The translations under genes and the position numbers were made by a program. A stretch of 64,000 nucleotides of DNA from Macrobrachium rosenbergii (lineage: Eukaryota; Arthropoda; Malacostraca; Decapoda; Palaemonidae): the NCBI RefSeq assembly GCF_040412425.1, contig NC_089766.1:49209297-49273296 (forward strand), read 5' to 3'. This document shows positions 44,894 through 56,199 of this stretch, piece by piece; the first letter of the stretch is position 1, and every line of letters begins with the position of its first letter. The notes below the pieces were generated by a model. That model did not search any database. It saw only the letters and a program-made list of their open reading frames with translations, and had not been told where the DNA came from.

Positions 44894-45152
44894 TGGAATA
44901 CAATATTCAGGCCAAAGTTCAAGCGCTGGGACCTATGAGGTCATTCAGCGCTGAAAAGGAAATTGATAGTAGAAAGGTTTGAAAGGTGAGGAAAACCTCA
45001 AAGCAATTGCACTATGAAACAATTGTCAGGAGATGGAAGAAAGAGAATATGAACGGAGGTACAGTACAAGGAATGGAAGGGGACGCTGCAAAGAACAAGT
45101 AATGCCTACAGTGCACCGCATGGGGTGCACTGACGGCACTACCCCGCTACGT
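44894..45152 (+). mobile_element. SINE-A copy with internal deletions
   Basis: GGAATACAATATTCAGGCCA to CTACCCCGCTACG; short deletions after GAAAGGTG and at the GTGGAAAGTAAGATGG segment. Confidence 0.82.
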
Positions 45153-45252
45153 GGTTCATTATCTTACAGGCCCACGTTTATTATTAAACCTAGTCTAAAC
45201 CGCCACTGCTCTTCCACTATCAGGACTTTCGTTGTTCTGTCTTACTTTCTCA

Positions 45253-45407
45253 GGGCACCTTCCCAGGTACGTTAAGAACTGCCATGCACCTTCCCAGGTA
45301 CGCTAAGAACGGCCATGCACCTTCCCAGGTACGTTAAGAACTGCCATGCACCTTCCCAGGTACGCTAAGAACGGCCATGCACCTTCCCAGGTACGCTAAC
45401 TGCCAGG
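45253..45407. repeat. 31 bp tandem repeat, 5 copies with alternating variants
   Basis: Unit GCACCTTCCCAGGTACG(T/C)T plus AAGAAC(T/G)GCCAT. The variants alternate (T-type, C-type, T-type, C-type), so the real unit of the last duplication was the 62 bp pair. Confidence 0.88.
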
Positions 45408-45499
45408 CTCCCGTAATTCTTTCATGAACATCTGTATCAGTTTCAGATGTGAAAATGGGAAATCAGTCCTTCCATTTATTCCTTTTTAAAGTTTATTAC

Positions 45500-45502
45500 T
45501 AA

Positions 45503-45550
<48 letters not shown>

Positions 45551-45575
45551 CATAATAATAATAATAATAATAATA
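45500..45575. repeat. (AAT)n microsatellite
   Basis: About 70 bases of AAT with one CAT interruption. No LINE tail words immediately precede it. Confidence 0.95.
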
Positions 45576-45750
45576 CCTAAACCAGAGGAACATGCAAGTT
45601 TTGGATTTTGAAAAGACGCTCCGAATCAAAGACGGAGCCTCCTACGTCCGATGATACAAAATTAATTAGGGATAACAAAGAAAAGCCGAGGAATTTTTGT
45701 ACACATTTAAAGTATCCACAAAAGGAAAGTAAATGTTACCAGGAGTCTAT

Positions 45751-45991
45751 GTAGAACACAATACAGAGTTTAGGCCAAAGGCCAAGAGCTGGGACTTAGG
45801 AGGTCATTCAGAGCTGAAACCGAAATTGCGAGTAGAAAGTTTTGCAAGGTGTAACAGGTGGAAAACCTCAAAGCAGTTGCACTACGAATTAATTGTTAGG
45901 AGAGGGTGGATAGCAAGATGGAAAAATATATGAACGGAGGTACAACAAAAGGAATGAAAGGGGTTGCAGCTAGGGACCTAAAGTAATGCTT
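45751..45991 (+). mobile_element. SINE-A copy with target-site duplication, right part deleted
   Basis: Flanked by AGGAGTCTAT at 45741-45750 and 45992-46001. Ends GCAGCTAGGGACCTAAAGTA, lacking the family's last ~70 bases even though the duplication is intact, so it either inserted in this short form or lost the segment later. Confidence 0.88.
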
Positions 45992-46001
45992 AGGAGTCTA
46001 T

Positions 46002-46333
46002 ACAGAAATTAGGAGACTGAGTGACTCCATGTTAGCCTGAATGCTGGAGGTCTGGGAGGGGTCGAGTTATACACGCATTTGGACGATGTTACAATATTTG
46101 AAAAAGTGAATGATGAATGAAAGAGCAGGAACAGAAAATTACAAGCAGAGAGGAGCGATGCAATACATAAAGCAATCTGTAAGAAACATGGTCTGTACAG
46201 CAAAGGAGGAAGACTGCTGAAAGAAAATAAAAGGTAATATAATTAAGTGTTATAGGGAGGGCTTAATAGCTGGGTAATACAAGATATACGACCTTAAGTG
46301 CTTTAGTTAGCAGAAAACATTCATTGTCATTCT
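46002..46333. other. unique-looking interval
   Basis: No repeat or gene recognised. Confidence 0.3.
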
Positions 46334-46572
46334 GAAGAATGGAATTTAGGCCAAAGGCCAAGCGCTGGGACCTATGAGGTCATTCAGCACTGAAACGGAA
46401 ATTGTCAGTAAGAAGGTTTGAAAGGTGTAACAGGAAGAAAACCTCGCGGTTGCACTATGAATCAACTGTCAGGAGAGGGTGGAAAATAAAATGGAAGAGA
46501 TTATGAACGGAGGTACAGGAAAAAGAACGAAAGGGGTTGCAGCTAAGGGTCGAAGGGACGCTGCAAACCTCA
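46334..46572 (+). mobile_element. SINE-A copy, truncated on the right
   Basis: GAAGAATGGAATTTAGGCCA to GGGACGCTGCAAACCTCAGG. Confidence 0.82.
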
Positions 46573-47751
46573 GGTTATTAAATCTGTTGAGCTGCTGCAG
46601 TTACTGCTACCTTTCATTTTCTCAGTATCAATACATAACACATATACAGTTTATCTGTTAGAAGTACTATCATTATCGCGAATACATATATTATTTTGCT
46701 ATCAAAGTTGCCTGGCGCCATTCTTGAAAGCTTTGTAATGTGACACGCAGAACAAAATGTAACTTCCGTAAAAAAAAAACACAGTTTGGTAAAGAAATAA
46801 AATCATTCTCTAAATCATAAAAAAAAAAAAAATTTGCATTGCTTATTAAATGTATGCTACATGTGAAGCCAAAGTCTCTCAACACCTATCGGTAGGAAGA
46901 AATTGATGGTCCCCTTTTGTGAGAAAAATTAGCCATGTCATGAGACGATCAAAGCATTTAAATACGATTCCATCAGTATTTACAAAGGGAGAGTGATAAC
47001 CAACCGAGGTGTTTTCACCACCAAAAAAAAAATAAAATAAAAAAAAAAATCCAAAAGATAAAAGCATAAAACACAAATAAGGCGTTTACAAGAGGACCCT
47101 CAAAAGCTTTTTGGCAGAAAAATAACAAAGTCAATGTCTCTATCTCTACAGCCGCCATGATCACAGACCATTTACCGGATAGAAAAAAAGCCAGAATCGT
47201 CTTCACACAGATAACAAATCTCGGTATCCTTACATCTTTATCAGCGAGAGGCGAGTACAGGACTGTAACAGGTGAGGCAATACGAACGAAAGGGGGCTTG
47301 AGGTATATTTGTATTTGCGAATCTTTACAGCCTGTGGGAAAAAAAAAAAAAAAATAGTCGTCAACGGTCACTGGTGTGAGCGAAGTCTTCTGAGAGAATG
47401 ATCTTTTGGATGATAGCGGAATTACTTTCAGAGATTTAGGCGTCTACATCTTCCCCATTTTCCTTTCTTCTTGCAGATGAAAATAAAAAATCACATTTAT
47501 CAGATAGGCTCCCTTGGTCCTCTCTATCTCCCGTGGCTATACTCATTTATTGTCAAGATAGCAGCTACGACTAGTTTTTTTTTTTTCATATTCCTTATCA
47601 GTATAAGCAAGAGCTCAATTCTTTGCCTTATAAGCTGTTACTTCATCTGGTGTGACCGTGTTCCTCTCTGATCGTAAAGGATACACAAAAATGGATGATC
47701 TATATTCGAAAGCATGTACAAATTTGTCATTTTCCCAAATCGCTATCAACA

Positions 47752-47754
<3 letters not shown>
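46573..47754. other. unique-looking interval with several A and T runs
   Basis: A runs at 46768-46777, 46819-46832, 47022-47050 and 47340-47354. Minus-strand frames of 64-118 codons here are Phe-rich because of the A runs. No product recognised. Confidence 0.35.
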
Positions 47755-47813
<59 letters not shown>

Positions 47814-48140
47814 TTATATCTTTTTTATTATATCTTTTTATTATATCACTATCAACACACACACACACATACATGCATATATAAAATATACATATACAAT
47901 ATATCACATATGCATACACACACATATACATATATAAAAATGTATATACAATATATCTATATATAGTTTATATATGTATATACATATACATACACATATT
48001 GATAATTATACCGACAAAAAAGATTCACAATGGAAAAACAAAACAAAGAAATAGTATACATAATACGAAGACAAAGGATACATACATACATACATAATAT
48101 ACTGTATATATATATGTATGTGTGTAAATATTATATATAT
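47755..48140. repeat. (TA)n tract and a following TA/CA-rich zone
   Basis: Pure TA at about 47755-47808, then interrupted TA, ACACACAC and CATACATACATA runs to about 48140. Confidence 0.9.
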
Positions 48141-48469
48141 ATACATATATATGCGTGTGTAGACATATCTCAAAACACTGATCTATCTACTCACATATTC
48201 TGACATTCGGGTGACATTTCCATACCTCGACGTTTTTTCAATCGTTTAACCGTTCTCATTCTACACATGCTAAGACAAGCAATATTCACTACAGATTCAA
48301 CTTTCTTCTCTCATTCGTTATCTCTAGTTACTTTCCATCTCACATTACACAACTCTTGCTTTCGTGTGCAATCCTCATCTGTTCCCTTCATTGCCTTGCC
48401 TATTCTGTAACTACTGTTCCCTCAAACTACAATTACCCGTTACATTTATTCCGAACTACCTAAAGAATA
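48141..48469. other. C- and T-rich, G-poor interval
   Basis: Low G on the plus strand over about 300 bases, similar to 9480-10190 and 48790-49130. Possibly one old repeat family, not named. Confidence 0.25.
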
Positions 48470-48772
48470 AAATGTAGAATTTAGGCCAACGGCCAAGGCT
48501 GGGACCTATGAGGTCAATCAGCGCTGAATAGGAAATTGGGAGTAAGAAGGTTTGAAAGATGTAACAGGAGGAAAACCTCGCAGTTGTACTGTGAATCAAT
48601 TTTTAGAGATGGTGGAAAGTCAGATGGAAGGAAGAGATTATGAACGGAGGTACAGTAAAAGAATGAAATGGTGTTGCAGCTAGGGGCCGAAGGGACGCTG
48701 CATAGACGCTTAAGTAATGCCTACAGTGTACCATGTGAGGTGCACTAACGGCACTAACCCCTATGGGGTAAT
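48470..48772 (+). mobile_element. SINE-A copy
   Basis: AAAATGTAGAATTTAGGCCA to CTAACCCCTATGGGGTA, near complete. Confidence 0.84.
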
Positions 48773-49130
48773 TAAAAAAAAATCAACATCTTACATTCTT
48801 TCAGCATTCAACATTCTTTTTTAGCCTTTACCTCATTACTACTTCTTGCTAACGTTCACTTTTAACTTTCTCCTTTTACAAACACTTTCAACCCCTTACA
48901 AGTTTTTTTTCAGGTTGCCAATTATCACCAATCAATGCTGCACAGCGACTGTGCATCGACATCTCTCGTCCCTCATCTGACTTTTTTCCACATTTCCATG
49001 AAATATTTAAGTTTTCTGCAAGGACATATAACGCCTTCATCCAAAACCAAATTTACTGCTACCCAGTGACGTCTGCAGTTTCTAACTTGAGCTCCACACA
49101 TCCAAACTTTTTCAAGACCTGCATAATACC
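48773..49130. other. C- and T-rich interval
   Basis: G-poor plus strand with many CATTC and CTTTC words; no gene recognised. Texture as at 48141-48469, so the SINE-A copy may have inserted into one repeat. Confidence 0.25.
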
Positions 49131-49142
49131 ATCTATATATGT

Positions 49143-49149
<7 letters not shown>

Positions 49150-49212
<63 letters not shown>

Positions 49213-49236
49213 TGTATATATATATATATATATATA

Positions 49237-49278
<42 letters not shown>

Positions 49279-49330
49279 TATATATACATATATATAATAT
49301 ATATATATATACATACATATACAGTATATA
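49150..49330. repeat. (TA)n microsatellite with ACTGTA and ATTC interruptions
   Basis: About 180 bases of TA in four runs. Confidence 0.96.
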
Positions 49331-49562
49331 CATAGAACATAATAAAGAATAGATAAATAAGGTGAAAACAGTGAATACCCGAGTGCAGCAATGAATGTTA
49401 TACTTTACAAACTTGCTAAAGAATAAAAAAAAAATGGGGGTAAAGGAAAAATAAAACAGGAAATATGAAATACAAAATCTGTATCAACAAAATCATTATG
49501 AGACAAATAAAATTTGAGACAAAAAAAAAGAGACTAAATTAAACGAAAGCAAACATGCCAGT

Positions 49563-49571
<9 letters not shown>

Positions 49572-49631
<60 letters not shown>

Positions 49632-49635
49632 AGGG
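49572..49635. repeat. (GA)n microsatellite
   Basis: GA run preceded by CACACACACAC and followed by GGGAGAGGGAGAGG. Confidence 0.96.
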
Positions 49636-49845
49636 GGCGAGGGGACCTGGTGTGACTTTATCAGCCTTATGTAAATCGACTATTACAAGTCTAAGACAAG
49701 GGGTTTACGGGGTCTGCTCCAAGCCTCGCTGATAAAGCTAAAATACTCGTGTGTTGTTAAGTGGAACTTGAGTTATATTGTCCGGGGTTGTTTAGGAGAT
49801 AAGGCCCGCTGGATGATCCTCTCTTTTCTCTGTCCCTCCCTCTCA

Positions 49846-49880
49846 CTCCTCCTCCTCCTCCTCCTCCTCCTCCTCCTTCT
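49846..49880. repeat. (CTC)n microsatellite
   Basis: Eleven CTC units; a poly-Leu frame results. Confidence 0.95.
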
Positions 49881-49919
49881 CCTTTTGCCTCCTCTTATTT
49901 TGTTGTTCTTATTTCATTA

Positions 49920-49972
49920 TTCAGAGTTTCATGCAAGTCCACTAAAGGGGCAACTTGAAATTCAAGCTATTA

Positions 49973-50023
<51 letters not shown>

Positions 50024-50100
50024 AGGATGAACCCTATTCATGTGGAACAAGTCCACTAAAGGGGCCACTGACTTGAAATTCAAGCTTCCAAAGAATATGG

Positions 50101-50181
<81 letters not shown>

Positions 50182-50255
50182 ATGAACCCTATTCATAAGG
50201 AACAAACCTACTAAAGGCCCATTAACTTGAAATTCAAGCTTCCAAAGAATATGGT

Positions 50256-50326
<71 letters not shown>

Positions 50327-50580
50327 TTATTATTATTATTATTCATAAGATTGAACCTATGAATATGGAACAAGCCCACCAAAGGGGCCACTGACTTGAA
50401 GTTCAAGAAGCTTCCAAAGAATATTAAGGTGTTCATTAGGAAGAAGTAAGAGGCAGTAAAAGAAATACAGAAAGAAGAGATACCACTTATTAAAAAAGAA
50501 AAAATAAATTAAATATATAAATAAATAAAAATATATCAAAATGCAAGAAAAATAGTATTAAGGTATAGACAGATGGTCGG
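49920..50580 (-). mobile_element. four nested LINE 3' tails separated by (ATT)n tracts
   Basis: LINE tail words in minus orientation occur four times: 49925-49966 (partial), 50022-50099, 50180-50255 and 50345-50580 (longest, reaching AAATGCAAGAAAAATAG next to the coding end). Each has GAACCCTATTCAT, GGAACAA.(T/C)CC(A/T)C.AAAGG, CTTGAA(A/G)TTCAAG and CTTCCAAAGAATAT. Three ATT tracts of about 50-85 bases separate them. All point the same way. Confidence 0.8.
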
Positions 50581-50863
50581 GCATTGCGAAATCCCTACTA
50601 CTGTTGGTTAAGCAAGTTTCTGTTCAGAAGTTTTAAGGAAAAAATTATCTGCACGTGCGATGCGCGCAAATGAAAAATCTTCGCGCATCTCTGGTACATA
50701 TAAACCTTCGTGCGTAGCTTCATTCTATGCTACACAACTCGATTAATATCTAGTAAAAATGTTTCACCTTCGTTTCTGTTCTTCGACGGTGTTACGTACC
50801 AACAACTCCTAAATAAATGTCTAGTATTCTGAATGTCATAAAATTTTCTAAGCGGTACTGAAC
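50581..50863. other. short unique-looking interval
   Basis: Contains GTGCGATGCGCGCAAATGAA; no gene. Confidence 0.3.
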
Positions 50864-51160
50864 TGAATATAGTATTCAGACCAAAGGCAAGCACTGGGAC
50901 CTATGATGTCATTCAGCGCTGAAACGGAAATTGACAGTCAAAAGTTTGAAAGGTGTAACAGGAGGAAAACCTCGCTGTTGCATAATGAATCAACTGTTAG
51001 GAGGGGATGGAAAGCAAGATGGAAGAAAAAGAATCTGAAAGGAGGTACAGTAAAAGGAACGAAAGGGGTTGCAGCTAGGGGCCGAAGGTACGCCGCAAAG
51101 AACCTTAGGTAATGCCCACAGTGCACCGCATGAGGTGCACTGACGGCAGTTAACCCCTTA
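50864..51160 (+). mobile_element. SINE-A copy
   Basis: TGAATATAGTATTCAGACCA to GCAGTTAACCCCTTAAC. Antisense frame SAPHAVHCGHY...ATPFVPFTVPPF is intact over most of the element. Confidence 0.85.
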
Positions 51161-51547
51161 ACGAAAATCATAAAACAGATGGTAGAAAAGTAAAGAAGCT
51201 TCACCAAAACAGTATGTAATACAATATTCTGAGCTTAAGCAACGCTGTAACATTCCCGGAGAATATTGCAATTCAGGGAGTTTCAAAATACTTTCTTCAA
51301 AATTCACTTATAGCTCCTTGGAAGTCCATATAAGCGCTTTCACCGTGGAAAACATCAGAGCACTTTAACCTGAGAAATGACCAAAGTGCGTACAAATGGA
51401 AGAAGGATCCATGTGCTTCCACTGAGAAAGGCATCAAAGTGCTACGTCGAAAGAAAAGTGTTCCGCTACTACATTCAACGATTTTTTTTAAATGCAAAAA
51501 ACCTGAGTTAAAAAAAAAAAAAAGTATTAACACGCAGTAAAGTTTTC
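51161..51547. other. unique-looking interval
   Basis: Repeated AAAGTGC(T/G)AC and CACTTT words of about 40-50 base spacing (51360-51470) hint at a very old tandem array. No gene. Confidence 0.3.
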
Positions 51548-51860
51548 TCAATGATGAATAGTTATATGATCTGAGAATTCGGACGTGAGAATAATTATAT
51601 GATCTCAGAATTCGGACGCGAGAATAGTTATATGATCTCAGAATTGTGACGTGAGAATAGTTACATGATCTCAGAATTCGGACGTGAGAATAATTATATG
51701 ATCTCAGTATTGTGGCGTGAGAATAATTATATGATCTCAGAATTGTGACGTGAGAATAGTTACATGATCTCAGAATTCGGACGTGAGAATTAGTTATATG
51801 ATCTTAGAACTGTGACGTGAGAATAGTTACATGATCTCAGAATTGTGACGCGGGAATTTT
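51548..51860. repeat. tandem repeat, ~33 bp unit, ~9 copies, two variants
   Basis: Unit ATAGTTATATGATCTCAGAA then TTCGGACG.GAGA or TTGTGACGTGAGA. The two variants are mixed. Confidence 0.88.
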
Positions 51861-52079
51861 CTATCTCAAATTATTAAACTCACCTGGCGTGAAAATCCCC
51901 TTTCCCAGAAATCTTGTTATCAAGACATTTCCATTTCTGAATCCAATCTGTTCATGGAAAAATCACTGATTTCTTACATCGTCAAACATCATTTGAATTT
52001 CAAAGATTTCCGCCTAGCGCCGAAAAAGGGACTTTGCGTTTGAATACTCAATAATTCGATTATTACAAAACAAATGTAA

Positions 52080-52757
52080 TATAGAAAAAATCTATCTTTC
52101 GGTGGTCTCGGTATAATGCTGTATGAGCCGGGTCCCATGAAACTTTAACCACGGGCCGTTGGTGGCCTATCCTATATCGTTGACAAATGCACGATTATGG
52201 CTAACTTTAATAACCTTAAATAAAATAAAAACTACTGAGGCTAGAGGACTGCAATTTGGTATGTTTGATGATTGGAGGGTGAATGATCAACATACAAATT
52301 TGCAGCCCTCTAGCCTCAGTAGTTTTTGAGATCTGAGGGCGGACAGAAAAAGTGCGGACAGAAAAAACAGAAAAGAGTGCCAGAAAAGAGTGCGGACAGA
52401 AAAAGTGCGGACAGAAAAAGTGCGGACAGAAAAGAGTGCAGACAGAAAAATGCAGACAGAAAAATGCTGACAGAAAAATTCGAAAAGTCAAAAAAAGTGC
52501 CGACAGAAAAAAGCCGACAGGAAAAAGAAAAAAAGCGGGACAGGAAAAAGTGCGGAAAGAAAAAGTGCGGACAGAAAAAAGTGCCGACAGAAAAAGTGCG
52601 GACAGGAAAAAGTGCGGAAAGAAAAAAGTGCGGACTGAAAAAGTGCGGACAGAAAAAGTCCACAGAAAAAAGTGAACAGAAAAAAGCGCGGACAGAAAAA
52701 AGTGTGGACGGACAGACATACCCGGCGCAACAGTTTTCTTTTACAGAAAACCAAAAA
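52080..52757 (+). mobile_element. MITE-like family M, copy F, with internal minisatellite expansion
   Basis: Head lacks TGCGCCGAAG but has AAAATCTATCTTTCGGTGGT, CGGTATAATGCTGTATGAGC, long internal hairpin (52229-52327), then GAGGGCGGACAGAAAAAGTG expanded to about 23 units, and the normal tail GGACGGACAGAC...TTTTCTTTTACAGAAAAC. It is almost twice the length of other copies because of the expansion. Confidence 0.85.
52338..52712. repeat. minisatellite of ACAGAAAAAGTGCGG born inside a MITE
   Basis: About 23 degenerate units of 15-16 bp. Other copies of the element have one or two. Variants GTGCCGACAG, GAAAGAAAAA and GTCCACAG occur. Opposite-strand frames give poly (T)FF(C/S)PHF peptides and are artefacts. 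Confidence 0.92.
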
Positions 52758-52929
52758 GGAACGAAATGTTTCTAATTCAAAATGGTTGCCACACGGACTT
52801 GAGACGATGCTTCATCCTGTTGCGGACTCCGAAAAAGTGATGCTTCTTGAAGTCAATAAGATCTTGAGCGTTAATTTGTGCTGTTAAAGTAAATTTGTAT
52901 GAAAATACACTACGTACATACAAACAAAT

Positions 52930-52941
52930 ATATAGATATAT

Positions 52942-52985
<44 letters not shown>

Positions 52986-53058
52986 GTATTTATATATATA
53001 TATATATATATAATATATTTAAATATATATATACTGTATATATATATATGACATGTAC

Positions 53059-53116
<58 letters not shown>

Positions 53117-53135
53117 TGTATATATATATTAGACA
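52930..53135. repeat. compound (TA)n region
   Basis: TA runs with ACTGTATATATA and GACATGTACATTTA interruptions. Confidence 0.95.
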
Positions 53136-53145
53136 TACAGAGAGC

Positions 53146-53400
53146 ATATTTACTATACCATATATATATACCCAAGGGGAATTGGAACCGTTATCTGATC
53201 TAGTTAACTGGACATTAGATACTTATGGCTTAATATTCGTGAACGTGGAAAAAGTCAGTGTAATAGTGAAAAAAACTTTATATTTACTATACCATATAAT
53301 GATATATATATATATATATATGGAACCGTTATCTGATCTATGTTAACTGGACATTAGATACTATATATCTTAATATTCGTAACGTGGAAAAATATCACGC
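53146..53400. repeat. ~133 bp tandem duplication with TA tract between
   Basis: TTTACTATACCATAT (53149, 53282), GGAACCGTTATCTGATCTA (53184, 53321), GTTAACTGGACATTAGATAC and AACGTGGAAAAA occur twice in the same order. Confidence 0.85.
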
Positions 53401-53759
53401 GTATATATATAAAAATATCAATATATATATACTGTATATATACATATATATATAATGTGTTTTAATATGAGTGTATGAGTGCAATCATATTCATACTCTT
53501 CGACATGATGATACTGATGTATCTTACAACTAAAAAATTTTCCTTAGAAAGCGAGACGTTTAGGAAGTTATGGCGGTGCAACCTGCAACAGAATCGACAC
53601 TCCTAGTCACTGAAAGTCTGGGAAACCGACACCCCAAATTTAATGCTGGTCAACTCGGTGACTGAGCAACGAAAAGATAAAAAGAGAGAAAATATGACAT
53701 TTCACTGTCGTCTTTTGCCTCCCATTTGACTCCAAATTATCAAGAGCAGAAGCATATAT

Positions 53760-53762
<3 letters not shown>
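53401..53762. other. short unique-looking interval
   Basis: TA-rich at left; no gene recognised. Confidence 0.3.

Positions 53763-53826
<64 letters not shown>
53763..53826. repeat. (GA)n microsatellite
   Basis: About 62 bases of pure GA. Confidence 0.97.
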
Positions 53827-53828
<2 letters not shown>

Positions 53829-53956
53829 TCTCATTTATAAAGTACAATTCATATATCTAAAATGTAACTAAATCTAAGACAAAATTATTAGCCATAATGG
53901 ATGACACACAACGATTATTTCTAGAAATAAGACAGAAAAAACAACAGTAATATGCA

Positions 53957-53987
<31 letters not shown>

Positions 53988-54039
53988 AGTCTTCTATTAA
54001 GCGGTCGACTAACTTTTCCTTATAATCTATAATCAAGCT

Positions 54040-55440
54040 TACAGAGAGTAACAGAAGATCATGAATTAACCAGTCTTACAGAGAGGCACAGAACTAAAAT
54101 CAAGCTTACAGAGAGTAATAGAACTATAATAAATGTTACAGAGAGTAACGGAACTATAATAAATCTTGCAGAGAGTAACAGAGCTATAATAAAACTTACT
54201 GAGAGTAACGGAACTACAATAAAACTTACAGAGAGTAACAGAACTATAATAAATCTTACAGAGAGTAAGAGAGCTATGATAAATCTTACAGAATGTAACA
54301 GAGCTATGATAAATCTTACAGAGTAACAGAATAATAATAAAACTTACAGAGAGTAACAGAACCATAATAAATCTTACATAGTGTAACAGAGCTATGATAA
54401 ATCTTACAGAGTAACAGAACTATAACAAATCTTACAGACAGTAACAGAATTAAAATCAAGCTTAGAGAGAGTAACAGAGCTATAATAAATGTTTCAGAGA
54501 GCAACAGAACTGTAATAAATCTTGCAGAGAGTAACAGAGCTATAATAAATCTTGCAGAGAGTAACAGAGCTATAATAAATATTTCAGAGTAAGACAACTG
54601 TAATAAATCTTGCAGACAGTAACAGAGCTATAATAAATCTTGCAGAGTAACAAGAGCTATAATAAATCTTGCAGAGTAACAGAGCTATAATAAATCTTGC
54701 AGTGAGTAACAGAGCTATAATAAATCTTGCGGAGTAACAAGAGCTATAATAAATCTTCCAGAGTAACAGAGCTATAATAAATCTTGCAGTGAGTAACAGA
54801 GCTATAATAAATCTTGCAGAGAGTAACAGAGCTATAATAAATATTTCAGAGTAAGAGAACTGTAATAAATCTTGCAGAGAGTAACAGAGCTATAATAAAT
54901 CTTGCAGAGTAACAAGAGCTATAATAAATCTTCCAAAGTAACAGAGCTATAATAAATCTTGCAGTGAGTAACAGAGCTATAATAAATCTTGCAGAGAGTA
55001 ACAGAGCTATAATAAATCTTGCAGAGAGTAACAGAGCTATAATAAATCTTGCAGAGAGTAACAGAGCTATAATAAATCTTGCAGAGAGTAACAGAGCTAT
55101 AAATCTTGCAGTATAATATAATCAATCTTGCAGAGAGTAACAGAGCTATAACAAATCTTGCAGAGAGTAACAGAGCAATAATAAATCTTGCAGAGAGTAA
55201 CAGAGCAATAATAAATCTTGCAGAGAGTAACAGAGCTATAATAAATCTTGCAGAGAGTGACAGAGCTATAATAAATCTTGCAGGGGTAACAGAGCTATAA
55301 TAAATCTTGCAGAGAGTAACAGAGCTATAACAAATCTTGCAGAGAGTAACAGAGCTATAATAAATCTTGCAGAGAGTAACAGAACTATATTAAACCTTAC
55401 AATGAGTAAGAGAGCTATTACTGAGAGTAACGGAAGCTAG
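54040..55440. repeat. minisatellite, 30 bp unit, ~45 copies
   Basis: Unit CTTGCAGAGAGTAACAGAGC then TATAATAAAT. Left third has ACTTACAGAG and GAACTATAAT variants, the right third is most uniform. Shorter units (CAGAGTAACAAGAGC) alternate with standard ones in 54630-54940, where a ~250 bp higher-order block appears twice. Length is a multiple of three; minus-strand frames repeat LCKIYYSSVT. Confidence 0.93.
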
Positions 55441-55929
55441 GATCAATAAATGAGAAGTAGTGATCTCTTACAATTAGTTAAGGGTATCAGGGTTTTACTT
55501 CCTTAGTCTAAAGCTATATATCCAATAAGTGACCATGTAAACTACAGTATAACAATGGAAGCAAATCATTATTAATTCATCACGTAGGCAATTCACGGTG
55601 AAATCGTTCCCAGACGGTCTGCACCCTTTATATAGCCTATGAACAGAAACGTTACAAAAATCTAATTCTCTAACATATCCCTAAAAAACGCACTTCCTCC
55701 TGACATCCGCATCCAAATTCATGTTTGATTTACTTGTACAAGGACATGGCATAGTTCAGTTAATTTCGTTTGGTCACTGACCAGTCGCAAAAATGGCATG
55801 TGAACCGTTGTGACACATGGCTGTAGAATGAAAGTTTTAGCCATTTTCATTTAGTTTTCATCATAATTTTCATCTAAAGTCCCTTGCTTGTTCTTTTATG
55901 AATGCATGTCAATATAGTATGTTTGTACC

Positions 55930-55935
<6 letters not shown>
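55441..55935. other. unique-looking interval
   Basis: No gene or repeat recognised. Confidence 0.3.
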
Positions 55936-56192
<257 letters not shown>

Positions 56193-56199
56193 CGTAAGA

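Noticed and set aside
48973..49135. LINE reverse transcriptase fragment on the minus strand (words [16 protein letters not shown])
   Set aside because: The match to any known motif was too short and ran into (TA)n; I could not place it in a family.
50080..50436. poly-Asn / poly-Ile frame that looks like a low-complexity protein
   Set aside because: (ATT)n microsatellites between LINE tails; the non-repeat part is LINE 3' UTR.
52216..52719. 167-codon Phe/Ser/His-rich minus-strand frame and the Lys-rich plus-strand frame opposite it
   Set aside because: Both are translations of the expanded ACAGAAAAAGTGCGG word inside a MITE.
54040..55440. CRISPR-like regular spacing of repeats
   Set aside because: Repeats are contiguous with no unique spacers, and the genome is clearly eukaryotic.
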